A stretch of DNA of 28,769 nucleotides from Bacillota bacterium (GTDB lineage: Bacteria > Bacillota > Clostridia > Lachnospirales > Lachnospiraceae). The stretch lies in contig JAEYSV010000068.1 of assembly GCA_023434365.1 (NCBI GenBank), positions 1 to 28,769 of the forward strand. Reading direction: 5' to 3'. Positions 8,559-15,289 of the stretch are shown piece after piece. Both the position numbers and the translations under genes were made by a program. Below the pieces are notes generated by a model. The model ran no database searches. It was not told the origin of the DNA and worked only from the letters and a program-made list of their open reading frames with translations. Each line of letters starts with the position of its first letter. Within the stretch, counting starts at the first letter, position 1.

Positions 8559-8590
8559 ATATATAATTAAGTAGAAGGAGGTACATAACA

Positions 8591-9154
8591 ATGGCTTTAA
8601 TAGGATACGCAAGAGTAAGTACTGATGGACAGAGCCTAGATCGACAGATTGATGCATTGGTTGCAGCAGGAATAGATAAAAGACGCATCTATAAGGAAAA
8701 AATGACGGGGACCAAGAAAGATAGAGAAGAGTTGACCCGTATGATTGATGAACTAGAAAATGGTGGTATTGTTATTATTACAGACTTAACTAGAATTAGT
8801 CGTAGTACAAAAGATTTATTAGATATTATTGAGAGGATTAAGATAAGAGGTGCTAGTATCAAATCATTAAAAGATACTTGGCTAGATACCACAACTAATA
8901 ATCCATACAATGATTTCCTACTTACTGTTATGAGTGGTCTGTCACAGCTTGAGCGAGACCTAATATCTCAGCGTACAAAAGAAGGATTAGCAAGTGCAAG
9001 AGCAAGAGGTAGAAATGGAGGTAGGCCAAGCAAACAAAATGAAAAAGGCGAAATGGTTAAAGCACTTGCTGATAGTGGAATGAGAATTGCGAATATAGTA
9101 AAACAAACTGGGCTTAGCAGGAGCACTGTTAATAGAATCTTAAAGAATAGATAA
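8591..9154 (+). CDS. serine recombinase (resolvase/invertase family)
   Basis: A 187-residue small serine recombinase of the Hin/Tn3-resolvase type. The catalytic domain opens YARVSTDGQ with nucleophile Ser10 and Arg8, and continues with DLTRISRS and the long E-helix region ERDLISQRTKEGLASARARGR. The C-terminus after GGRPS (about 150-187) is a helix-turn-helix DNA-binding domain (IANIVKQTGLSRSTVNRILKNR). Length and motif order match intact family members. The start has a strong GAAGGAGG ribosome binding site. The upstream inverted repeat is its likely binding site. Such enzymes resolve plasmid or transposon cointegrates or invert DNA segments, so the gene points to a plasmid or transposon origin for this part of the island. 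Confidence 0.9.
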   Translation: MALIGYARVSTDGQSLDRQIDALVAAGIDKRRIYKEKMTGTKKDREELTRMIDELENGGIVIITDLTRISRSTKDLLDIIERIKIRGASIKSLKDTWLDTTTNNPYNDFLLTVMSGLSQLERDLISQRTKEGLASARARGRNGGRPSKQNEKGEMVKALADSGMRIANIVKQTGLSRSTVNRILKNR

Positions 9155-9414
9155 TGCAACTTTGGTTTGCTAAGGTTTTTATTATTGGCTGTGCTTTTCT
9201 ACGTAATAAGGGATTAGCTAGTAGCGAGCAATCGAAAAAAATGATTCTTGAAGAAAAGAAGTACAATGCCATGTTGAAACGCATAAAAGAAAAAAGTTTA
9301 GTCATATTATCTATAAATGATCAGTATTTGCGAAGAACCTACGATGACATGAAAAAAACTATTGATTGGAATTTTCTTGTGATTAAGACGCCGAGTGAGA
9401 AAGAAACTTATTAA
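9154..9414 (+). CDS. unknown small protein downstream of the resolvase (86 aa)
   Basis: The start codon overlaps the resolvase stop (TAATG), suggesting translational coupling, but the upstream bases are only weakly like a ribosome binding site. The protein has a hydrophobic start (MQLWFAKVFIIGCAF) and a charged remainder rich in Lys and Glu. An internal start at the Met of MILEEKKYN is possible. No family is recognised; it may be a chance or residual ORF. Confidence 0.35.
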   Translation: MQLWFAKVFIIGCAFLRNKGLASSEQSKKMILEEKKYNAMLKRIKEKSLVILSINDQYLRRTYDDMKKTIDWNFLVIKTPSEKETY

Positions 9415-9583
9415 TAGATAGCTGTAATTGAAAAGGAAATCAAAAGTAAATCAAAAGAGATCCATACCATTCTAAGTGTAATTCTATAAATAATACTGAT
9501 ATAAGAATCTGTTATATTGTTTTTAAGAATAGCATATTAAAACTTGCACATAATCTTTATATGATTTTGTGGAGGTATTCAAT

Positions 9584-9982
9584 ATGTTATATAAAGCTCA
9601 TATGGTAGGAGCCGTGGCTTCAGGATGTGGAGAGGTTTATCTTAGTAATAAAATTGGGATAAGTACAAACGCATTATATATAGTTGCTGGTGCAGCAATC
9701 GGTGGGCTTATTCCTGACATTGATCATCCAGATTCTTTCGTAGGCAATGCAATAGAGCCAATATCTAAAATCATTAAGGATACAATTGGACATAGAACTT
9801 TAACCCACAGTCTATTGTTTTTACTCATAATCAGTTTTGTTACATCGTTGTTCAATGTTATGCTTGGTGTTGGGATCGGTAATGGTATTTTAAGTCATAT
9901 AGTACTTGATATATTAACTCCTCATACGAATGGAGTTGCATTTTTATATCCTTTCTGTAAGAAGAAATTAAAACTTCTTTAA
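9584..9982 (+). CDS. YdjM-like membrane-bound metal-dependent hydrolase (DUF457)
   Basis: A 132-residue membrane protein related to the YdjM/DUF457 group. Conserved His/Asp motifs are HMVGAV near the N-terminus, GGLIPDIDHPDS, GHRTLTHS, and SHIVLDILTPHTNG followed by FLYPF. Hydrophobic stretches lie between them. I chose ATG 9584 because GTGGAGG (9569-9575) is its ribosome binding site; the longer GTG-started reading would begin inside that site. E. coli ydjM is known to be SOS-regulated, but no LexA box was noticed here. The biochemical role of the family is poorly defined. A terminator-like hairpin follows. Confidence 0.8.
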   Translation: MLYKAHMVGAVASGCGEVYLSNKIGISTNALYIVAGAAIGGLIPDIDHPDSFVGNAIEPISKIIKDTIGHRTLTHSLLFLLIISFVTSLFNVMLGVGIGNGILSHIVLDILTPHTNGVAFLYPFCKKKLKLL

Positions 9983-10017
9983 CGCTATATAGCAGGTATA
10001 TACGCTAAATACGTAAG

Positions 10018-10050
10018 TACACTCATTCAATAGGATGGGTGTATTAATTT
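10018..10050 (+). terminator. intrinsic terminator after the YdjM-like gene
   Basis: TACACTCATTC (10018-10028) pairs with GGATGGGTGTA (10033-10043), 11 bp with two G-T pairs and a 4-base loop. It is followed by TTAATTT. It lies 36 bases after the stop codon and before the hsdM promoter. Confidence 0.55.
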
Positions 10051-10072
10051 TGTAGAAATTTGTATTTGGACT

Positions 10073-10101
10073 TTGAAAAATATAAGGGATTAACGTATAA
10101 T
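10073..10101 (+). promoter_or_regulatory. hsdM promoter
   Basis: TTGAAA (10073-10078), a 17-base spacer and TATAAT (10096-10101) make a near-consensus promoter. It leaves an untranslated leader of about 135 bases before hsdM. Confidence 0.65.
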
Positions 10102-10162
10102 GAAAGAGTAGTTATCAAAAAAGAGCAATATACAATACGCAAAAGTACATTATTGCGATAAG

Positions 10163-10181
10163 TACTGTATATCGTACAGTA
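10163..10181. promoter_or_regulatory. operator-like dyad in the hsdM leader
   Basis: TACTGTA (10163-10169) and TACAGTA (10175-10181) form a 7-bp dyad with a 5-base spacer. It sits about 55 bases after the predicted transcription start, where a repressor could act as a roadblock. No regulator is encoded next to it. Confidence 0.4.
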
Positions 10182-10244
10182 TATTCCATATGGTTTATAT
10201 AGAATTAAAGAATTAATAAATAATTATACCAGGGAGAAATTAGC

Positions 10245-11768
10245 ATGGCAGTAGGAACAACAAGTGTAGGATTCGAAGATAAATTATGGTTAGCAGCTGA
10301 TAAGCTAAGGGGGAGTATGGACGCGTCAGAATATAAGCACGTCGTACTTGGACTAATCTTTTTAAAGTATGTATCAGATTCATTTAATGATCAGTATCAA
10401 GAACTATTAGCTGAAGGTTCGGGATTTGAAGAAGATAAAGATGAGTACACAGCGGAGAATATCTTCTATGTCCCAGCAGAAGCAAGATGGAGTACGATAG
10501 AGTCTTATGCAATGTCGCCTGAAATAGGTAAAGTAATCGATAATGCAATGGAATTACTAGAGAAAGAAAACACTTCATTAAAAGGTGTACTTAGTAAGAA
10601 TTATTCCAGACCTGAGCTAGACAAAACTAGATTGGGTGAATTGGTGACTCTTTTTACCAATGTTGAGGTTGGTACAGATATTGCGAAAGAGCGCGATGTT
10701 TTAGGACGAGTATATGAATATTTTTTAAGCAAATTTGCAAGTGCAGAAGGTAAGCTTGGTGGAGAGTTCTATACACCTTCTTGTATTGTTCGTACCCTTG
10801 TTGAAATGATCGAGCCATTCAAAGGACGTGTCTTTGATCCTGCATGTGGCAGCGGCGGTATGTTTTGTCAGTCAGCAAAGTTTGTTACAGAACATCAGGG
10901 TAATATTCGAAATATCTCTGTTTATGGTCAAGAGTTTAATCCAACCACATGGAAACTCGCTAAGATGAATTTAGCTCTAAGACAGATTGATGCTGATTTA
11001 GGAAGCCATAATGCAGATTCATTCCATGAAGATCTACATAAGACATTAAAAGCAGATTACATCTTAGCGAATCCTCCATTTAATGTTTCTGATTGGGGTG
11101 GAGAGCGTTTACGTGAGGATATGCGTTGGAGATATGGAACTCCTCCAGTAGGAAATGCGAACTATGCATGGCTTCAACACATGCTTCATCATTTGAATCC
11201 AGCAGGCGGAGTGTGTGGAACAGTATTAGCAAATGGATCTTTAAGTTCAAACACATCCAATGAAGGGGAAATCAGAAAGAATATGATTAATGGCGATGTA
11301 GTGGAATGCATCGTTTCATTACCAGGACAGTTATTTTATTCAACAGGTATACCAGTTTCTCTTTGGATTTTACGAAAAGGAAAGTCAGATGCTGCAAAGG
11401 GTAAAATTTTATTTATAGATGCGCGTAACCTTGGTCATATGATAGATCGTAAAGTTAGAGAACTTTCAGATGGGGAAGGTAGTGATATTGAGAAGATCTC
11501 ATCTACTTATCATAACTGGCGCCAAGGAAAGGACTATGAGGATATTCAGGGATTTTGTAAGTGCGCAACATTGGATGAAGTTGCAGAACAGGATTATATA
11601 CTAACTCCAGGTAGATATGTTGGCATAGAAGAGCAGGAAGATGATGGCGAGCCGTTCGAAGAAAAGATGACAAGACTTACTGCAGAACTGTATGGTTTAT
11701 TTGAAGAATCACATAAACTGGAAGAGGAAATTTGCAAAAAGCTTGCTGCTATTGGATACAGTAAATAA
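10245..11768 (+). CDS. hsdM: type I restriction-modification methyltransferase subunit HsdM
   Basis: A full-length 507-residue HsdM, the subunit that transfers a methyl group from S-adenosylmethionine to adenine in a type I restriction-modification complex with HsdS and HsdR. The N-terminal helical HsdM domain (DKLRGSMDASEYKHVVLGL) precedes the catalytic core. SAM-binding motif FDPACGSGG is at 197-205 and the catalytic NPPF at 276-279, followed by typical WGGERLREDMRW and GTPPVGNANYAWLQHML segments. All key residues are present. hsdM is normally followed by hsdS and hsdR. Here an ATPase-HEPN gene and a broken recombinase follow, and no hsdS or hsdR lies in the window. Without a specificity subunit supplied from elsewhere it would be inactive. 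Confidence 0.95.
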   Translation: MAVGTTSVGFEDKLWLAADKLRGSMDASEYKHVVLGLIFLKYVSDSFNDQYQELLAEGSGFEEDKDEYTAENIFYVPAEARWSTIESYAMSPEIGKVIDNAMELLEKENTSLKGVLSKNYSRPELDKTRLGELVTLFTNVEVGTDIAKERDVLGRVYEYFLSKFASAEGKLGGEFYTPSCIVRTLVEMIEPFKGRVFDPACGSGGMFCQSAKFVTEHQGNIRNISVYGQEFNPTTWKLAKMNLALRQIDADLGSHNADSFHEDLHKTLKADYILANPPFNVSDWGGERLREDMRWRYGTPPVGNANYAWLQHMLHHLNPAGGVCGTVLANGSLSSNTSNEGEIRKNMINGDVVECIVSLPGQLFYSTGIPVSLWILRKGKSDAAKGKILFIDARNLGHMIDRKVRELSDGEGSDIEKISSTYHNWRQGKDYEDIQGFCKCATLDEVAEQDYILTPGRYVGIEEQEDDGEPFEEKMTRLTAELYGLFEESHKLEEEICKKLAAIGYSK

Positions 11769-11831
11769 GATAAATTGTGATTTATGCTACCAGAGAATAT
11801 AAACGATTTTGAGTACAGGAGGGTGAAGGAA

Positions 11832-13883
11832 ATGAATAATCAAAAAGGTATTGCAAAGATTGGAAATAAAGAGATTATTATTAGAGGAAGTAATAGTGTT
11901 GTAACAGCTATTAGAACATTATCGAAATTTGGGATAGTTACTTTTTCAAGAATTGTAAAATTTAAAAGTACAGAATATGCAGTACATTTTTTTAAACCTA
12001 CAGAAAATTTGCGTAGTATGTATAGTTTAGGAAATGAATTACTGGTTGTATGTTGCCCAGATGGTATGAATGATTTTAAAAGTCGTACCAAAGATTTTAT
12101 TGATTATATGTTAGTTACAAATACAGAATTTAAGAATCGACTTGATAAAATAACCAGTATTTTAATAGATGGGGATCCTGAAATATCTAAAAAAATAAAA
12201 AGTGACAGAACAACGAACCCTGACTCACGATTAATAGTTCCTTTTTATATTAATGAACTTCAGAATAATTACACTGAAGAATTATTACATAACAGATTAA
12301 GAGAATTTTTATATGAGAAGGATTTGTTTGGAATATCAGTTCCGCTTCGAAATGAATCATTCTTTTTTGGTAAGGATAGAACAAATGTTATATCTGAGTT
12401 ATTTGCAAGATATAAACAAGGTGAAGAAGGTGGGTTGTTTGGACTTAGAAGAATTGGAAAAACTTCAATATTGAATTTATTAAAATTGCGAATAGCTGAA
12501 TCAGATGGAGTTGCTGTTTATTTTGACTGTTCTAGTTGCCATCATTATCGTTGGAATGAGATGCTGAAATTTATTATTTCAACTATTATTAAAGAGTATT
12601 CTTTTGAGAAGAATGACAATGGAAATATTATTTTTAAAGAGAAATGTATCATAGATTTATCAGATGATAGATACAGTGAAAAGAATGCAGTAGAAAGTTT
12701 TACACAAGATATAGAATTCTTATATACATTATTAAATAATCGACGAATCTTAATTATTTTAGATGAAATAGAGAGTGTGAGTTTTACCACATCTCCATCT
12801 GAATGGTGGAGTAAAAAGAATGATGCTTTGTATTTTTGGCAAGCAATTCGATCAATCATTCAAATGAATAACGCATATTTTTCATTTGTGGTTACAGGTG
12901 TTAATCCTATGTGTGTAGAATTGCAATCGATAAATGGTTATGATAATCCGATTTTTGGAATGTTTAGTCCTATATATGTTTCTTTATTTGAATATGATGA
13001 TATCAAAAATATGGTTTCTAGCATAGGGGCCCGATTGGGAATGCGATTCGAAGAAACAGTATTTGGAAAGTTTATGGAGGATTATGGCGGTCATCCATTT
13101 TTAGTGAGACAGGTATGTAGTCGAATTAACAATGGATTAACTGAACAGAATGTAATACGACCTACAGTCGTAACCAGATATAGTTATGAAATGAAGAGCG
13201 ATGAATATAAACAAGGGATGACAAGTATCATTGAACAGATTCTTGGAGTAATTGAAAAATATTATCCTACAGAATTTGATTTACTTAAGCGTTTGGCACT
13301 GGATGGTAGAAATGCTTTTAAAAAGGAAATTGCTCTTGGAGAAAATGGCATTCAACATCTTGTGGGATATTGCTTGATTGAGAAGGAAGAGGGCGATTAT
13401 TTTATTCGAATTAAATCAATAGAAGAATATCTAAAAACCCGTTTTCTATATGATTCAACTTTGGATTCACAACGAGATAAAAGGGCAAGAATTAACATAC
13501 GAAGAGATGATATTGAAGAAAAATTGCGAGATATAATCTTATTTACTATTCAAACGAAATATGGGAGAAAATCAAAAGAGCAGTTAATATCAATAGTAAA
13601 AAATTCAACTACAGATAAGAACCAGGAAGTAAAAATGTTAAATGCATCTTCTGTGAAGAAAGCAATAGAAGAGTTATATTTTTCACAATTAAAAATAATT
13701 ATGGATAAAGAATGGAAATCATTTCAAAATATTTTTTGTGATAAAAGTCAGTTTGAAGCTTATATAGAAATATTAAATAGATCTAGGTCTGTAGGTGCGC
13801 ATGCAAAAAGTATATCGCCAAATGATGAAGTAATGTATTGTATTGCATTTGATTATTTTGAAAAGGCTTTAAATGAATTTTAG
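11832..13883 (+). CDS. STAND-like ATPase with C-terminal HEPN RNase-like domain
   Basis: A 683-residue protein immediately after hsdM. Residues 1-125 form an unrecognised N-terminal domain. After FFFGKDR, the usual lead-in of STAND-type AAA ATPases, come Walker A GLRRIGKTS at 204-212 and Walker B ILIILDEIES with Asp311-Glu312; a GGHPFLVRQ segment further on fits the same class. The last 100 residues end RSRSVGAHAKSIS with Arg652-x4-His657, the R-x4-H motif of HEPN RNases (Swt1-like). I chose ATG 11832 because AGGAGGGTGAAGG precedes it; the upstream ATG at 11784 has no such signal. The layout of sensor, NTP switch and RNase is typical of abortive-infection proteins. The HEPN call rests on one motif and context. 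Confidence 0.7.
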   Translation: MNNQKGIAKIGNKEIIIRGSNSVVTAIRTLSKFGIVTFSRIVKFKSTEYAVHFFKPTENLRSMYSLGNELLVVCCPDGMNDFKSRTKDFIDYMLVTNTEFKNRLDKITSILIDGDPEISKKIKSDRTTNPDSRLIVPFYINELQNNYTEELLHNRLREFLYEKDLFGISVPLRNESFFFGKDRTNVISELFARYKQGEEGGLFGLRRIGKTSILNLLKLRIAESDGVAVYFDCSSCHHYRWNEMLKFIISTIIKEYSFEKNDNGNIIFKEKCIIDLSDDRYSEKNAVESFTQDIEFLYTLLNNRRILIILDEIESVSFTTSPSEWWSKKNDALYFWQAIRSIIQMNNAYFSFVVTGVNPMCVELQSINGYDNPIFGMFSPIYVSLFEYDDIKNMVSSIGARLGMRFEETVFGKFMEDYGGHPFLVRQVCSRINNGLTEQNVIRPTVVTRYSYEMKSDEYKQGMTSIIEQILGVIEKYYPTEFDLLKRLALDGRNAFKKEIALGENGIQHLVGYCLIEKEEGDYFIRIKSIEEYLKTRFLYDSTLDSQRDKRARINIRRDDIEEKLRDIILFTIQTKYGRKSKEQLISIVKNSTTDKNQEVKMLNASSVKKAIEELYFSQLKIIMDKEWKSFQNIFCDKSQFEAYIEILNRSRSVGAHAKSISPNDEVMYCIAFDYFEKALNEF

Positions 13884-13980
13884 TTTATATATTCTGATAT
13901 ATATTAGTAATATTGTGATTTGTCGAGTTGATATAAGTTTTTGTTCTGGTAATATAACTACTACAAAGGAGATTATTACT

Positions 13981-14512
13981 ATGAATCAAGAAAAAATTAA
14001 CTTGGTAATGTATCAAATGAATCCGCACTTGGATAATAAGCAACTTATGGAGCTTAAGAAGGTTCTGGAAAATGTCATGAATGACAATGAAACTGGGGAA
14101 TATTATTGAAAAGATGCTGCTATTACTAGATATAAATGTTAAGGCTATTACGACTGATGACTTAAGAGAGTATCTTACGGATTATCAAAGTAGATCAACT
14201 GTCAGCAAGCAAAGTGTTGATAATGTGAGGCGTAATCTTTCAAGTTTCTTTACTTGGCTTGAGGATGAAAATTATATCCTGAAAAGTCCGGTTAGAAGAA
14301 TTCATAAGATTAAGATAACCACTTCGGTTAAAGCAACATACTCTGATGATGAGATGGAGCGACTTAGAGATTCCTGCAAGGAAATAAGAGATCTTGCGAT
14401 GATTGATTTATTATCATCAACGGGTATGAGAGTTGGCGAATTGGTTTTACTTAATCGAGAAGATATAGACTTCATTGAACGAGAATGCGTTGTTCTTGGA
14501 AAAGGTGATAAG
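13981..14512 (+). pseudogene. tyrosine recombinase, frameshifted and interrupted by an IS
   Basis: Two pieces of one phage-integrase-type recombinase. The first starts at ATG 13981 after AAAGGAG and encodes MNQEKINLVMYQMNPHLDN..., stopping at 14109. The second continues in another frame from about 14090 with KAITTDDLREYLTDYQ, the core-binding domain, and STGMRVGEL, which holds the first catalytic Arg. The region joining them is shorter than in intact relatives, so a small deletion plus frameshift is likely. At 14513 an IS end cuts the gene at LGKGDK, removing the second Arg/His and the Tyr nucleophile. Recombinases of this type beside type I loci often invert hsdS target-recognition segments. 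This one is dead. Confidence 0.8.
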
Positions 14513-15187
14513 TGTGAATGTCAACGAAAAAGTTTACCACTGGGGATGCGGACGTTTTCTCGGACTTTAAACAGCCAACCCCAGACTTCTTCTATAGTTT
14601 AAAGAGCTCATTTCTCCAAGCGATAACTTAATTCGTTTTTCAGTATACCACTTTATGTATTTATCAAGTTCCTGTATGAATTGACCTATTGTAACACCTA
14701 CCCATGTGTAACCATAAAACATCTCATTTTTAAGTCTGCCAAAAAAAAGCCTTCACAGGCAGAATTATCAGGTGAACAACCTTTTTTAGACATTGAGCGT
14801 GTAAGCCCTGCATCATTGAGTGTACACGCTCCTCTTTAAGAAGCTGGCGTTTCCAGTTATAGAGATTTTCTCTTGTTACTCCATGCTCAGCCGCAACATC
14901 TTTGGCTGAACTGCTCCGGGAACACAGGGAAATGACAGCTTGTTCTTTCTGTTCACGTGTATATCTTACAACAACTTCACCAGATCGGCAATGTTTCTTT
15001 TGATCTGGAGCAATATCAGCGATCCAGTTGTTAAGTTAAGCACGACTTGGATAACCAAGCTTCCTCACAGTCCGAGTAACAGACTTACCATGTTCCAGAT
15101 AATAATTTACTGCCATATGCTTTTCTTCTGAATTATACTTATATTTACGGATATAGTTGGTATGAAGATTTTTGTTAACTTTATACT
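14513..15187 (-). mobile_element. internally deleted IS3-family insertion sequence
   Basis: The left end TGTGAATGTCAACG... at 14513 lies exactly where the recombinase homology stops. A degenerate counterpart, TTTTTGTTAAC followed by TTTATAC, lies at 15169-15186. Coding content is on the minus strand: OrfA with its helix-turn-helix, then the last part of OrfB, with the catalytic centre of OrfB deleted. The element is about 675 bases, roughly half an intact IS3-family element. No clear target duplication was found, so the right border is approximate. Confidence 0.8.
14567..15178 (-). pseudogene. fused OrfA/OrfB transposase remnant of the IS3-family element
   Basis: Reading the minus strand, OrfA begins near 15178 with YIRKYKYNSEEKHMAVNYYLEHGKSVTRTVRKLGYPSRA, then hits an in-frame stop at 15038-15036. 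It continues through REQKEQAVISLCSRSSSAKDVAAEHGV. OrfB resumes directly with SMSKKGCSPDNSACEGFF, the last catalytic region, and ends SLGEMSSLNYRRSLGLAV at 14567. Between CEGFF and RLKNEM a run of eight A on the plus strand gives a frameshift relative to the expected six. The N-terminal half and two catalytic Asp of OrfB are deleted. It cannot make active transposase. Confidence 0.78.
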
Positions 15188-15233
15188 CTTCGTACCAGTT
15201 TCTTTATCAAGATGTATAATGAAGGGAGAATGG

Positions 15234-15262
15234 TTGAAAATGAGATTTGGAATTAGTTATCT
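15234..15262 (+). promoter_or_regulatory. possible promoter of the TIM-barrel/DUF262 operon
   Basis: TTGAAA (15234-15239) is 17 bases from TTATCT (15257-15262), 28 bases before the start codon. The -10 is only a moderate match. It lies just outside the IS remnant, so the operon need not depend on IS-borne transcription. Confidence 0.4.
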
Positions 15263-15289
15263 AATAAGCATATAAAAGGAGCCATAGAA

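Noticed and set aside
10018..10240. CRISPR-like or repeat array before hsdM
   Set aside because: The short repeated words (AAGTAC, TACTGTA) are not regularly spaced and no direct repeat of 20 bases or more recurs.
14513..14602. C-terminal 30 residues of the recombinase reading frame (CECQRKSLPLG...)
   Set aside because: These codons come from the IS end, not from the recombinase; homology stops at LGKGDK.
14940..15131. 63-residue plus-strand ORF
   Set aside because: It is the reverse strand of the IS3-family OrfA remnant, whose helix-turn-helix reading is clear on the minus strand.
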